Below are positions 1 through 9,172 of a stretch of 64,000 nucleotides of DNA, one piece after another. Position 1 is the stretch's first letter; each line of letters starts with the position of its first letter. The position numbers and the translations under genes were made by a program. A model generated the notes under the pieces. That model was given only the letters and a program-made list of their open reading frames with translations. It made no database searches and was not told the origin of the DNA. Origin of the DNA: Rhodobacter sp. Lineage in GTDB: Bacteria; Pseudomonadota; Alphaproteobacteria; Rhodobacterales; Rhodobacteraceae. The stretch is taken from positions 26,459 through 90,458 of the forward strand of contig JADCEL010000025.1 in assembly GCA_020250125.1 (NCBI GenBank). The letters run 5' to 3'.

Positions 1-687
1 ATCGGCGGGGCCATCGCCAGGGCGCTGCACGCCGCCGGGGCCACGGTGGCCCTGTCGGGCACCCGCACCGCCCCGCTCGGGGCGCTGGCGGCAGATCTGG
101 GCAGCCGCGCCCATGTGCTGACCTGCGATCTGTCTGACCCCGCCTCGGTCGAGGCGCTGCCAAAGGCGGCGGCGGCGGCGATGGGGTCGGTCGATATTCT
201 TGTCAACAACGCCGGCATCACCCGCGACAACCTGTTCATGCGGATGTCCGACGAGGAATGGCAGTCGGTGATCGAGGTGAACCTCACCTCCAGCTTCCGC
301 CTGTGCCGGGGCGTGCTGCGCGGCATGATGAAGGCCCGCTGGGGGCGGATCGTGAATATTTCTTCTGTCGTGGGGGCCACCGGCAACCCCGGCCAGGGCA
401 ACTACGCCGCCGCAAAGGCGGGCATGGTGGGTATGTCGAAATCGCTGGCGGCCGAGGTGGCAAGCCGCAACATCACGGTGAACTGCGTGGCACCGGGCTT
501 CATCACCACGGCGATGACCGACGGGCTGAGCGAAGACCAGAAGACCCGCATCCTGACATCGGTCCCCGCCGGGCGGATGGGCGAGGCGTCTGAAATCGCC
601 GCCGCCGTCCTCTATCTCGCCAGCCCGGAAGCGGGTTATGTCACGGGCGCGGTCTTGCATGTGAACGGCGGCATGGCGATGGTCTAG
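1..687 (+). CDS. fabG: 3-oxoacyl-[ACP] reductase FabG, 5' end cut by the window
   Basis: NADPH-dependent reduction of 3-oxoacyl-ACP in the fatty acid elongation cycle, cytosolic. The reading frame is open from base 1, where the residues IGGAIARAL are the second half of the Rossmann nucleotide-binding turn, so the start lies before the window. Classical SDR features follow: the NNAG motif at bases 208-219 (VDILVNNAGIT), the serine in NISSVVG, the Tyr-x3-Lys pair in GNYAAAKAG, and the C-terminal GAVLHVNGGMAM typical of FabG. It is followed by acpP on the same strand after 172 bases, the usual fab neighbour arrangement. Another SDR oxidoreductase is conceivable, but the fab context and the C-terminus favour FabG. 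Confidence 0.93.
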   Translation: MGGAIARALHAAGATVALSGTRTAPLGALAADLGSRAHVLTCDLSDPASVEALPKAAAAAMGSVDILVNNAGITRDNLFMRMSDEEWQSVIEVNLTSSFRLCRGVLRGMMKARWGRIVNISSVVGATGNPGQGNYAAAKAGMVGMSKSLAAEVASRNITVNCVAPGFITTAMTDGLSEDQKTRILTSVPAGRMGEASEIAAAVLYLASPEAGYVTGAVLHVNGGMAMV

Positions 688-713
688 GGCAGGACAGCGC
701 CACGGGAAAGGGT

Positions 714-742
714 TTGCCTTGCGCGGACACCCTTGCTATAGG
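714..742 (+). promoter_or_regulatory. Predicted sigma-70 promoter of acpP
   Basis: TTGCCT (714-719), a 17-base spacer, then TATAGG (737-742) lie upstream of acpP, after the fabG stop. Spacing is optimal and both hexamers are close to consensus, which is uncommon in this GC-rich sequence and fits the high expression expected for acyl carrier protein. The leader would be about 110 bases. Seen by eye; not tested experimentally. Confidence 0.65.
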
Positions 743-859
743 CGCGCAGAACGGGCGGCAGGTGCGCAGGCAATGTCGGCCTGATGTCTGGCAAAACCAA
801 TGCCGGGCCGACCGGAAACAGACAAAGCGGGGCTTCCCGCATCTTTGAGAGGGACTGAC

Positions 860-1093
860 ATGAGCGACATCGCCGACCGCGTGAAGAAGATCGTCGTCGA
901 GCATCTGGGCGTTGATGCTGACAAGGTAACGGATCATGCCTCGTTCATCGATGATCTGGGCGCCGACAGCCTTGATACGGTCGAACTGGTGATGGCATTC
1001 GAAGAAGAATTCGGCATCGAGATTCCCGATGATGCCGCCGAAACGATCCAGACCTTCGGCGATGCGGTGAAATTCATCACCGACGCCTCCTGA
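860..1093 (+). CDS. acpP: Acyl carrier protein
   Basis: 77-residue acidic carrier of growing acyl chains in type II fatty acid synthesis. The phosphopantetheine attachment serine is Ser37 in [10 protein letters not shown], with the usual helix II sequence [15 protein letters not shown] after it. The length is normal for AcpP. The start at 860 is chosen because it follows GAGAGGG with good spacing and gives the conserved [11 protein letters not shown] amino terminus; an upstream in-frame start at 800 would add 20 unconserved residues. It has its own promoter after fabG and is followed by a strong hairpin terminator. Confidence 0.97.
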   Translation: MSDIADRVKKIVVEHLGVDADKVTDHASFIDDLGADSLDTVELVMAFEEEFGIEIPDDAAETIQTFGDAVKFITDAS

Positions 1094-1115
1094 CCCCATT
1101 CAGACACCGGGCCGG

Positions 1116-1145
1116 AAACAAGGCACCCCGCGGGGTGCCTTGTTT
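1116..1145 (+). terminator. Intrinsic terminator after acpP
   Basis: A perfect 30-base palindrome, 15-base arms AAACAAGGCACCCCG and its complement, begins 22 bases after the acpP stop. The descending arm ends in TTGTTTC, so it can act as a rho-independent terminator, and the symmetric A and T tracts could make it work in both directions. Confidence 0.85.
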
Positions 1146-1277
1146 CATTCCGGATCACGGGGAAATTGTGCTCTCTTGTCCCTGCGCCACACAGGAACCC
1201 CGCGCAAGGCCGGCGCGCCGGCCAACCTGACGCGCGCTTGGCCCTGATCCGGCACGAACCCGCCCCCGCCAAAGGAA

Positions 1278-1305
1278 AAGGGCCGCACCCCCGGGTGCGG
1301 CCCTT
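1278..1305 (-). terminator. Intrinsic terminator after tig
   Basis: The inverted repeat AAGGGCCGCACCC / GGGTGCGGCCCTT has a 2-base centre. Read on the minus strand it follows the tig stop by about 23 bases and runs into CCCTTTTCCTTT, a T-rich tail. Confidence 0.75.
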
Positions 1306-1328
1306 CCTGCAATCACGCGCAGCGGCAA

Positions 1329-2663
1329 TCAAAGATCGTCAAGCGCCTCAACCGCCTTTTCCAGATCTTCCTTCGTCGCGGCCTTCTCCGTCACACTCGC
1401 GGTGGCCACGATGTGATCCACCACCTTGTCCTCGAAGATCGGCGCGCGCAACTGCTGCTGCATCTGCGGATTCTTCTGCACGAACTCGAAAAAGGCGCGC
1501 TCCTGCCCCGGATACTGACGGGCCTGGGCCAGCACGGCCCTGGTCATTTCGGCGTCCGTCACGGTGATTTCGGCCTTGCGGCCCATTTCGGCCAGCAGCA
1601 GGCCAAGGCGGACGCGGCGTTCGGCCAGCGACCGGTGCTCGTCCGTCGGCTCCACGGTGCCGTGATCGTGCCCATGCACTTCGGGGTGCTCTTCATGCCA
1701 CAGCTGGTGGGCAATCTGGCTTGCCTCGGCCGTGACCAGCGACGCAGGCAGGTCGAACTTCACCAGCGCATCAAGCTGATCCAGCAGCGCACGCTTCATC
1801 ACCGCCCGCGCTGCACCCAGATATTCCGCCTCCAGCCGCTCGGCGATCTGCCCCTTCAGCGCATCCAGGCTGTCGGCACCGTATTTCCTGGCCAAGTCGT
1901 CGTCGATCGCGGCTGGTTTCGGGCTTTTCACGGCCTTCACGGTACAGGCAAAGACTGCCGCCTTGCCGGCCAGATGCCTGGCCCCATAGGACTCGGGGAA
2001 GGTCACGTTCACCGACACCTCATCCCCCGCCCTGGTGCCGATCAGCTGGCCTTCAAACCCCGGAATGAACGAGCCCGAGCCGAGCACCAGGGCAAAGTCT
2101 TCCGCCGACCCGCCCTCGAACGCCTTGCCATCGACCGTCCCGGCAAAGTCGATCACCACCTGATCGCCGTCCTCGGCCTTGGAATCAGTTGTGCGGTCCT
2201 CGAACGACTGGGCAGACCCTGCCAGATTTGCCAGGGCCTCGTCCACGGCGGCAGCCTCGGCCTTCACGACCAGACGCTCCAGCACAACCTTGCCCGCATC
2301 GAAATCCGGGATCGGCGGCAGCGCCTCATAGGTCATCTCGACAACCACATCCTGCCCCTCGGCCCAGGTTTCGCCGCCCACCATCCTGACTTCGGGTTGC
2401 AGGGCCGGGCGGTCGCCGCTGGCGTCGAAATGCGATTTCATCGCGCCGTCGATGGCATCCTGCATCGCATCGCCCATCAGACGGGTGCCGAACTGCTTGC
2501 GCAGCATGGCCATCGGAACCTTGCCCTTGCGAAAGCCCTTCATCTCGACCTCGGGCTGCGCCTCGACCAGTTTTTCCTGGACCTTGGCGTCAAGCTCGGC
2601 CGCCGTCACCGTGATGGTGTAGGCGCGCTTCAGACCTTCGTTCAGGGTTTCGGTAACCTGCAT
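1329..2663 (-). CDS. tig: Trigger factor, ribosome-bound chaperone and prolyl isomerase
   Basis: Folds nascent chains at the ribosome exit tunnel. The 444-residue protein shows the N-terminal ribosome-docking signature (GFRKGKVP, residues about 43-50), a central FKBP-type PPIase domain (about 163-245, with [16 protein letters not shown] and [12 protein letters not shown]), and the long C-terminal chaperone arms. Length and order are normal. A Shine-Dalgarno-like AAAGGA lies 8 bases before the start. The gene stands alone with its own terminator, 258 bases downstream of tRNA-Leu on the same strand, and has a promoter-like element resembling that of the tRNA. Confidence 0.96.
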   Translation of the reverse strand: MQVTETLNEGLKRAYTITVTAAELDAKVQEKLVEAQPEVEMKGFRKGKVPMAMLRKQFGTRLMGDAMQDAIDGAMKSHFDASGDRPALQPEVRMVGGETWAEGQDVVVEMTYEALPPIPDFDAGKVVLERLVVKAEAAAVDEALANLAGSAQSFEDRTTDSKAEDGDQVVIDFAGTVDGKAFEGGSAEDFALVLGSGSFIPGFEGQLIGTRAGDEVSVNVTFPESYGARHLAGKAAVFACTVKAVKSPKPAAIDDDLARKYGADSLDALKGQIAERLEAEYLGAARAVMKRALLDQLDALVKFDLPASLVTAEASQIAHQLWHEEHPEVHGHDHGTVEPTDEHRSLAERRVRLGLLLAEMGRKAEITVTDAEMTRAVLAQARQYPGQERAFFEFVQKNPQMQQQLRAPIFEDKVVDHIVATASVTEKAATKEDLEKAVEALDDL

Positions 2664-2824
2664 CGTCTTGTCCTTTTTTCCTCACCGGGGCGGGCGCAGG
2701 GCATCCCCCTCTCGCGCCGCTGATCCAAATCCAATGTCCCTGGGCGCCCTTCCCGTTCCGCCAGCACGCGAAACACAAAACGCCACTGCCCCCGACAATG
2801 CCGGGGCAGCCAAACCCCGCGCCT

Positions 2825-2854
2825 TCTAGCAAAGCTTCCGGGGCGATGCGAGGG
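2825..2854 (-). promoter_or_regulatory. Putative tig promoter element
   Basis: On the minus strand CCCTCG, 14 bases, then CTTTGCTAGA occurs about 160 bases before the tig start. The same two blocks with the same 14-base gap lie upstream of tRNA-Leu. TAGAAG would be the -10 element. It lacks the usual final T of the -10 hexamer, which is known to be common at Rhodobacter promoters. The assignment rests on the shared pattern only. Confidence 0.4.
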
Positions 2855-2920
2855 GGAAATTGGCAGCGTTTCCGGCATGGCCGGCACCTGGCGCAGGCGG
2901 GGTCCGGCCGGGTGGCGATA

Positions 2921-3005
2921 TGGTGCGGGCGAAGGGACTTGAACCCCCACGCCTTGCGGCGCCAGAACCTAAATCTGGTGCGTCTGCCAATTCCGCCACG
3001 CCCGC
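2921..3005 (-). tRNA. tRNA-Leu(UAG)
   Basis: The minus strand reads as a complete class II tRNA. The acceptor stem is GCGGGCG / CGCCCGC with an encoded 3' ACCA. The D-arm region is GGCGGAATTGGCAGACGC, the anticodon stem-loop is CCAGA-TTTAGGT-TCTGG giving UAG, a short variable arm follows, and the T arm holds GGTTCAAGTCC. It sits between the NAD(P)HX repair gene and tig, all on the minus strand. Confidence 0.97.
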
Positions 3006-3049
3006 ATCCCGTTCCCGACGGCGCAAAGACCGTTTGGAACAACGATCTG

Positions 3050-3079
3050 TCTAGCAAAGCCGCGCGGCGGATACGAGGG
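3050..3079 (-). promoter_or_regulatory. Putative tRNA-Leu promoter element
   Basis: CCCTCG, 14 bases, then CTTTGCTAGA on the minus strand, ending about 45 bases before the mature tRNA 5' end. It matches the element before tig in both blocks and in spacing. TAGACA is the likely -10. Position is suitable for a tRNA promoter with a short 5' leader. Confidence 0.45.
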
Positions 3080-3121
3080 GATTTCGCAGCCCCTGTTCGC
3101 CCTGCCCCCCAAGGTTGCAGG

Positions 3122-4702
3122 TTACAGGAAGGGACCGGCATCGGTGGGCAGGGCCGCCACGGCCATTGGTCCGCCCTGCTCCAGCAGCCGGCGCAGCACC
3201 TGGGGCAGCAGATCGGGCAGGTCTTCCGCAATCAGACCGGGACCGAACAGCAAGGCCGCTTCCGCGTGCAGCCAGACCGCCGTTTCCGCCGCCATGAACG
3301 GGCTGAAGCCCCGCGCCAGAAGCCCGGCGATCAGACCCGCCAGCACATCGCCTGATCCGGCCGTCGCCAGCCATGGGGCCGCACGGCCGCGCACAGAGGC
3401 ATGCACGCAACACCGCCCGTCCGGGGCGGCAATCACCGTGTCGGCCCCTTTGAGAAGCACGACACAGCCCGCATCCTTTGCCGCCTGCCGTGCCGCGTCC
3501 ACCTTTGAGAACGCCGGTGTCCCGGCATTCACCGGGCCGGTCCGCCGCGCCGCAATCTGCGCAAACAGCCGCGCAAACTCGCCGTCATGCGGGGTCAGCA
3601 CACAGCGCGGATGAAGGGCCGCGCGCAAGGCGGGAACCTGGGCCACCAGCGTCAGGGCATCCGCGTCCAGAACTGTGGCCCGGCCTGCGCCAAGGGCGGC
3701 ACTGACCAGCCCGACCTCGCGCGCCCCGCGCCCCAGCGCCGGCCCAAGACAGAGGGCGGTGATCCGCCGGTCGGCAAGCGTCCGCGAAAGGGCCGCCCCA
3801 TCCGCCAGGCTGTGCAGCAGGACGGCATCCAGCCGCGCGGCATTTTCGGCAAGCGCTGCCGCCGGGCAGGCCAGGGTGACAAGCCCTGCCCCGACCCGCA
3901 GTGCCGCGCGGGCCGTCAGCCGGGCGGCCCCGCCCTGCCCCGGACCGCCGCCCAGGATCAGGGCATGGCCATGGCTGTATTTGTGCCCGCCCTCCTTGGC
4001 CAGCAGGCCGGACGGGGTGGCAGCACCGGCCACTTCTGCGTCGCGCCCGCACGCCCAGGCCTGCCGCCAGGGGCCCAGGCCGATATCGGCCACGACAAGC
4101 TGTCCCGACAGCCGCGCACCATCGGCCAGCATATGGCCCAGACGGGGGCTGTCGAAGGTCACGGTCATGGTGGCCGGACGGTCAAGATAGCCCGCATCAG
4201 CCCGGATGCGCCCGCTGTCAGAACACAGGCCGCTCAGAATATCCACCGCAACAACCGGGCAGCCGCTGTCCTGCGCCATGGCAACGGCACCCCAGACAGC
4301 GGCCGCAACGGGCCGCGCAAGGCCGGTTCCGAACATCGCGTCGATCACCAGCGGGGCCTGTGCCAGGCATGTCCGGTCCAGCCCGGCAAGCGGCAGAACC
4401 GCACCGGTCCAGCCGGCCCGGGCCTGCCGGGCATCGGGCGTGATGCTGTCGCCACAGGAAAAGACCGAAACCGCGTGCCCCGCCGCATCCAGCATCCGGG
4501 CGATGACAAAACCGTCGCCGCCGTTGTTCCCCGGCCCGCAGAACACAACCACGGGGCCGGTTCTGCCGGGCCAGGCGGCCTGCACCGCCGTCACAACGGC
4601 CTGCCCGGCGCGGGCCATCAGGCCCTGTCCGGTCACCTGCCCCGAGGCAATTGCGCTGCTTTCAATGGCCCGGATTTGGGCAGATGTCAGCAGACAGGTC
4701 AT
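3122..4702 (-). CDS. nnr: Bifunctional NAD(P)H-hydrate epimerase / ADP-dependent NAD(P)HX dehydratase
   Basis: Repairs damaged hydrated NADH and NADPH: the N-terminal YjeF_N domain epimerises R and S forms, and the C-terminal ribokinase-like domain dehydrates S-NAD(P)HX using ADP. The 526 residues match the fused bacterial form. The phosphate-binding motif GPGNNGGDG is at 56-64. The C-terminal half begins near residue 230, and shows LILGGGPGQGGAARL, VLTPHDGEFARLF and the nucleotide site ATAGSGDVLAGLIAG. It lies directly upstream of, and divergent from, glnB. Confidence 0.94.
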   Translation of the reverse strand: MTCLLTSAQIRAIESSAIASGQVTGQGLMARAGQAVVTAVQAAWPGRTGPVVVFCGPGNNGGDGFVIARMLDAAGHAVSVFSCGDSITPDARQARAGWTGAVLPLAGLDRTCLAQAPLVIDAMFGTGLARPVAAAVWGAVAMAQDSGCPVVAVDILSGLCSDSGRIRADAGYLDRPATMTVTFDSPRLGHMLADGARLSGQLVVADIGLGPWRQAWACGRDAEVAGAATPSGLLAKEGGHKYSHGHALILGGGPGQGGAARLTARAALRVGAGLVTLACPAAALAENAARLDAVLLHSLADGAALSRTLADRRITALCLGPALGRGAREVGLVSAALGAGRATVLDADALTLVAQVPALRAALHPRCVLTPHDGEFARLFAQIAARRTGPVNAGTPAFSKVDAARQAAKDAGCVVLLKGADTVIAAPDGRCCVHASVRGRAAPWLATAGSGDVLAGLIAGLLARGFSPFMAAETAVWLHAEAALLFGPGLIAEDLPDLLPQVLRRLLEQGGPMAVAALPTDAGPFL

Positions 4703-4854
4703 TTTCTTGCCCCATGATTCAAAAACCGCCTAAAAAGAGGGCGCTTTGCCTTTTTTCCTGGCGCAGCGCGGGGATTTCCGCCTGGCGTCGGGACAGGCCC
4801 AGCCTAGCCAATTGTCGCCCCGGTTTGAAAGTGGTCAGTGACGGCAGACGTTGA

Positions 4855-5211
<357 letters not shown>

Positions 5212-5280
5212 CCTCTCTCCCCTGTCCGGCCGGCCCCCCGGCCGCCGCAACGATCCTCCAGCAGAAGGAATGACCTCAAG

Positions 5281-6690
5281 ATGAGCAAGGTAAAGGCTGC
5301 CCTGAAACTCATGCAGGACGAGGATGTCGAATATGTCGACATCCGTTTCACCGACCCGAAGGGCAAGTTGCAGCACGTGACGCTTGTGGCTGACCTCGTC
5401 GACGAAGACTTCTGGGAAGAAGGCTTCATGTTTGACGGCTCATCGATTGCCGGCTGGAAATCCATCGACCAGTCCGACATGAAGCTGATCCCCGATCCGG
5501 GCTCGGTCTACATCGACCCGTTCTATGCCGAAAAGACCATGTGCGTGCATTGCGTCGTGGTCGAACCGGACACCGGAGAGGCCTATTCGCGCTGCCCGCG
5601 CCAGACCGCGCTGAAGGCAGAGGCCTATCTCAAGGCCTCGGGGATAGGGGATGCGTTCTATTGCGGGCCGGAAGCCGAATTCTTCCTGTTCGACGATGTG
5701 CGCTATTCGATCACCCCGGCCAAAGTGTCTTACGAGATTGACGCCGAAGCAGCAGCCTGGAACACCGGCAGCGTGACCGAAGGCGGCAACTATGGCCACC
5801 GCGCGGCGCATAAGGGCGGCTACTTCCCGGTGAACCCGGTGGATGAGGCGCAGGATATCCGCAGCGAAATGCTGTCCACCATGAAGCGCATGGGGATCAA
5901 GGTCGACAAGCACCATCACGAGGTGGCGACCTGCCAGCATGAGCTGGGCATGATCTTTGGCGGTCTGGTGGATCAGGCCGACAACATCCAGAAGTACAAA
6001 TATGTCATCCACAACGTGGCCCACGCCTATGGCAAGACCGTCACCTTCATGCCGAAACCGATGAAGGGCGACAACGGGTCGGGGATGCATGTGAACATGT
6101 CGATCTGGAAGGGCGGCAAGCCGTTGTTCGCAGGCGACAAATATGCCGATCTGTCGCAGGAGGCGCTGTATTTCATCGGTGGCATCCTGAAACATGCCAA
6201 GGCGCTGAACGCCATCACCAACCCGTCAACCAACAGCTACAAGCGCCTGATCCCGGGCTTTGAGGCACCGGTGCTGCGCGCCTATTCGGCCCGCAACCGC
6301 TCGGGCTGCGTGCGCATTCCGTGGACGGAATCGCCCAAGGCCAAGCGCGTGGAAGCCCGCTTCCCCGATCCGGCGGCCAACCCCTATCTGGCTTTCGCGG
6401 CGCTGCTGATGGCCGGTCTGGACGGCATCCGCAACAAGATCGATCCCGGCCCTGCCTCGGACAAGGACCTTTATGATTTGCCCCCCGAAGAGCTGGCGGC
6501 GATCCCCACGGTCTGCGGCTCGCTGCGCGAGGCGCTGGAAGAGCTGCACAAAGACCACGACTTCCTGCTGGCCGGTGACGTGTTCACAAAGGACCAGCTG
6601 GACGCCTACATGGCGCTGAAGTGGGAAGAGGTTTATGCCTACGAACACACGCCGCACCCGATCGAATATCTGATGTACTATTCCTGCTGA
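5281..6690 (+). CDS. glnA: Glutamine synthetase type I
   Basis: Makes glutamine from glutamate, ammonia and ATP as a cytosolic dodecamer. The 469 residues are the standard GSI length. Visible signatures are FDGSSIAGW near the N-terminus, the metal-binding [14 protein letters not shown] segment (written here [11 protein letters not shown]), NGSGMHVN, and the ATP-binding [10 protein letters not shown] region. The expected adenylylation site is Tyr398 in [10 protein letters not shown], which indicates a GSI-beta enzyme controlled by GlnE. Transcribed with glnB; a hairpin terminator follows. Confidence 0.97.
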   Translation: MSKVKAALKLMQDEDVEYVDIRFTDPKGKLQHVTLVADLVDEDFWEEGFMFDGSSIAGWKSIDQSDMKLIPDPGSVYIDPFYAEKTMCVHCVVVEPDTGEAYSRCPRQTALKAEAYLKASGIGDAFYCGPEAEFFLFDDVRYSITPAKVSYEIDAEAAAWNTGSVTEGGNYGHRAAHKGGYFPVNPVDEAQDIRSEMLSTMKRMGIKVDKHHHEVATCQHELGMIFGGLVDQADNIQKYKYVIHNVAHAYGKTVTFMPKPMKGDNGSGMHVNMSIWKGGKPLFAGDKYADLSQEALYFIGGILKHAKALNAITNPSTNSYKRLIPGFEAPVLRAYSARNRSGCVRIPWTESPKAKRVEARFPDPAANPYLAFAALLMAGLDGIRNKIDPGPASDKDLYDLPPEELAAIPTVCGSLREALEELHKDHDFLLAGDVFTKDQLDAYMALKWEEVYAYEHTPHPIEYLMYYSC

Positions 6691-6713
6691 TCCGGCGGGC
6701 TTTGCCGATCGGC

Positions 6714-6747
6714 AAGGGGCGTGCCGCAGGGCGCGCCCTTTTCTTCG
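6714..6747 (+). terminator. Terminator after glnA
   Basis: An imperfect stem AAGGGGCGTGCC / GGCGCGCCCTT around GCAG is followed by TTTTCTTCGTTG, 23 bases after the glnA stop and before the convergent gene on the minus strand. Confidence 0.6.
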
Positions 6748-6760
6748 TTGCCTTGCCCCG

Positions 6761-7540
6761 TCAGGGGTGAAGCGCCAGGATCGCGGCTTCGGCATCCGGC
6801 GGCAGGTCGGACCGCCGCAGGACAAAGGTGTGGATCGTGAACACCACAGCCCGCGTTTCGGGCAGGCGCAGCAGACATTGCCGTTCCGACCGCAGATAGG
6901 TCTTTTCGACCGGACGCGGACGGGGCACACCTTCCCGCCGGGGCTGGAACAGCGTCGGGTCATCATACAGCAGCGCATTGGCCCGCCACAGCGGTTGTTC
7001 GGGGCGGATCGCATCAAACATGCGCTGCACGCGCCGGGTGATCCCCTCGTCATAGGACGGCACCGGCATGTGAATGTCCGACAGCGGACGGCCGATTTTC
7101 TGCGCCAGGGTCCAGCTTGCCGGAAAGCACAGGATCGCCCCGGTCAGAACATGTTCGCCGCCCACAGAGTCCATCAGGCACAGGTCTTCCTGCACCAGCC
7201 GCCCCAGGGTCAGCAGCGGCTGCGCCGGGTCCAGCGGGATTGCGACACCATCCGGGCGCTGCACCGCATCTGCCCCCACGGCATATCCCGTTTCTGTGGC
7301 CAGCCGGGCCAGCACGCGTTTGTAAAGTTCCTGCGCAGCAGGAACGCCCTGCGGCAAAAGCGCATGAACCAGATCGGGCGCTTCCCGGATCAGCCGGTCG
7401 CGTTCGGCCATCTGCGCCGCAAAAGCCTCGTCCACCCGCAGCCAGTCATCCCCCTCCAGCGGCAAAACGCCGGGAAGACGGTTGGTGCGCGGGTCCAACC
7501 AGGGCGCAAAGGGCAGCGTGGTTTGCAGGATCAGGGACAT
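6761..7540 (-). CDS. Haem-dependent oxidative N-demethylase-like protein (DUF3445)
   Basis: The 259-residue sequence matches the DUF3445/HODM alpha-subunit-like family from memory of its conserved blocks: an opening LPFAPWLDPRTNRLPG, ASWTLAQKIGRPLSDIHMPVP, and a closing region with YLRSERQCLLRLPETRAVVFT and an IHTFV segment. Characterised members bind haem in a PAS-like fold and oxidatively demethylate dimethylamine-type substrates with partner subunits; no partner subunit genes are next to it, so the substrate is unknown. No signal peptide. It is divergent from dddP with a 122-base shared upstream region. Family assignment is firm, function is inferred. Confidence 0.8.
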   Translation of the reverse strand: MSLILQTTLPFAPWLDPRTNRLPGVLPLEGDDWLRVDEAFAAQMAERDRLIREAPDLVHALLPQGVPAAQELYKRVLARLATETGYAVGADAVQRPDGVAIPLDPAQPLLTLGRLVQEDLCLMDSVGGEHVLTGAILCFPASWTLAQKIGRPLSDIHMPVPSYDEGITRRVQRMFDAIRPEQPLWRANALLYDDPTLFQPRREGVPRPRPVEKTYLRSERQCLLRLPETRAVVFTIHTFVLRRSDLPPDAEAAILALHP

Positions 7541-7662
7541 CCCCCGGTTCTAGCCGGGCCGCGCGCCCGGCGGAAGGGCAGGAAACCGACAGGGCAAGGT
7601 CGCGCGCAGGCAAGCGGGAAGGGATGCGCTGCGGGACGCTGCACCAAAAGCAGAGGGCCGCG

Positions 7663-9006
7663 ATGAACCAGCATTACGCCGACCGCCGCAAGATTGACCC
7701 CGGCCGGGGGGCCGTTCTGGCCGATGGCACGCCCAACGACAATGACCGGGTCGAAATCGGCCCGACGCAGCTTGCCTTTGCCGAATGGGCGGCAGCAGGC
7801 CTGAACCCGCCCGATCTGGCCGCAATGCGCCAGTTCCGCTGGGCGCGTCTGACACAGGCGCTGGTGGCGCGCGACTATGGCGGCCTCTTGATGTTCGATC
7901 CGCTCAACATCCGCTACGCCACCGATACCACCAACATGCAGCTGTGGAACACGCACAACCCGTTCCGCGCGGTGCTGCTTTGCGCCGATGGGCACATGGT
8001 GATCTGGGAATACAAAAACGCGCCGTTTCTGGTGACGTTCAATCCGCTGATCAAGGAAATCCGGTCAGGCGCGACCTTCTTTTACAACTCCACCGGCGAC
8101 CGGGGCGAAGATGCGGCCAGGGGCTTTGCCGCCCAGGTGGATGAGGTCATGCGCGCCCATGCCGGCACCAATCGCCGCCTGGCGGTGGACAAGATCATGA
8201 TCGCCGGTCTGCGCGCGCTGGAACGCACCGGCTTTGACGTGCTGGAGGGCGAGGAGGTGACCGAGCGGGTCCGCGCGGTCAAAGGGCCCGATGACATCGC
8301 GGCCATGCGCTGCGCCCACCATGCCTGCGAAAGCGCCATTGCGGTGATGGAACGCGCCACGCGCAATGGTGTCCCCGGCGGGGGCATGAGCGAGGATGAC
8401 ATCTGGTCGGTCCTTCATGCCGAAAACATCCGGCGCGGCGGCGAATGGATTGAAACCCGCCTGCTTGCCTCGGGCCCGCGCACCAATCCCTGGTTTCAGG
8501 AATGCGGGCCACGGATCGTGCAGAACAATGAAATCGTGGCCTTTGATACCGACCTGATCGGTGCCTATGGCATGTGCATCGACATCTCGCGGACCTGGTG
8601 GGTGGGCGATGGGCGCCCGACCAATGCGATGATCTCGGCGATGGGCCATGCGATGGACCATATCACCACCAATATGGCAATGCTGAAGCCGGGGGTTTCA
8701 ATCACGGAACTGGTCCATGGCGGCCATCAGCTTGACGCGCAGTACTGGCGGCAGAAGTATTCCTGCAAGATGCATGGCGTGGGGCTGTGCGATGAATGGC
8801 CCTATGTCACCTATCCCGACGGCTATACCGAAGGGGCCTTCGATGCCGTGCTGGAACCGGGCAACGTGATCTGTGTCGAGGCTCTGGTCAGCCCGGAGGG
8901 CGGCGATTTTTCAATCAAGCTGGAGGATCAGGTGCTGATCACCGAAACCGGCTTCGAGAACCTGACAACCTACCCGTTTGATGCGCGCCTGACCGGGCGG
9001 GCCTGA
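7663..9006 (+). CDS. dddP: Dimethylsulfoniopropionate lyase DddP
   Basis: M24 (pita-bread) metallopeptidase-fold enzyme that cleaves DMSP to dimethyl sulfide and acrylate. The 447 residues start at MNQHYADRRKIDP, as in roseobacter DddP; longer in-frame extensions upstream are not conserved. Every position reported for the di-iron centre of characterised DddP is present at the same number: Asp295, Asp297, Asp307, His371, Glu406 and Glu421, plus the proposed catalytic base Asp377. The blocks NIRYATDTTNMQLWN, GPRTNPWFQECGPR and KMHGVGLCDEWPYV are DddP-like rather than generic Xaa-Pro dipeptidase or creatinase. A plain M24 peptidase is the alternative but is unlikely. Confidence 0.93.
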   Translation: MNQHYADRRKIDPGRGAVLADGTPNDNDRVEIGPTQLAFAEWAAAGLNPPDLAAMRQFRWARLTQALVARDYGGLLMFDPLNIRYATDTTNMQLWNTHNPFRAVLLCADGHMVIWEYKNAPFLVTFNPLIKEIRSGATFFYNSTGDRGEDAARGFAAQVDEVMRAHAGTNRRLAVDKIMIAGLRALERTGFDVLEGEEVTERVRAVKGPDDIAAMRCAHHACESAIAVMERATRNGVPGGGMSEDDIWSVLHAENIRRGGEWIETRLLASGPRTNPWFQECGPRIVQNNEIVAFDTDLIGAYGMCIDISRTWWVGDGRPTNAMISAMGHAMDHITTNMAMLKPGVSITELVHGGHQLDAQYWRQKYSCKMHGVGLCDEWPYVTYPDGYTEGAFDAVLEPGNVICVEALVSPEGGDFSIKLEDQVLITETGFENLTTYPFDARLTGRA

Positions 9007-9057
9007 CCGGGGCCGCCCGGCTGGATGCCAGCGCTGTGCCACGCAATGGCCGGAACC

Positions 9058-9129
9058 GATTTTTCTGCGAAAAATCTGCGCGGACCCGAGATACCCGGCG
9101 AAGGGGGCGGGATTTTTCGCAGAAAAATC
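9058..9129. repeat. Two mirror-image 19-base hairpins between convergent genes
   Basis: GATTTTTCTGCGAAAAATC at 9058-9076 and its exact reverse complement at 9111-9129 flank 34 bases. Each copy is itself a hairpin (7-base stem GATTTTT/AAAAATC, 5-base loop), and the pair can also fold on each other. The element lies between the convergent dddP and the CDGSH gene, so it may act as a bidirectional terminator; it also looks like a mobile palindromic repeat. Confidence 0.7.
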
Positions 9130-9172
9130 ATGGCGTTGACCGCGCGTTGCCCTGAACGCGCGGTCTGCAGGG

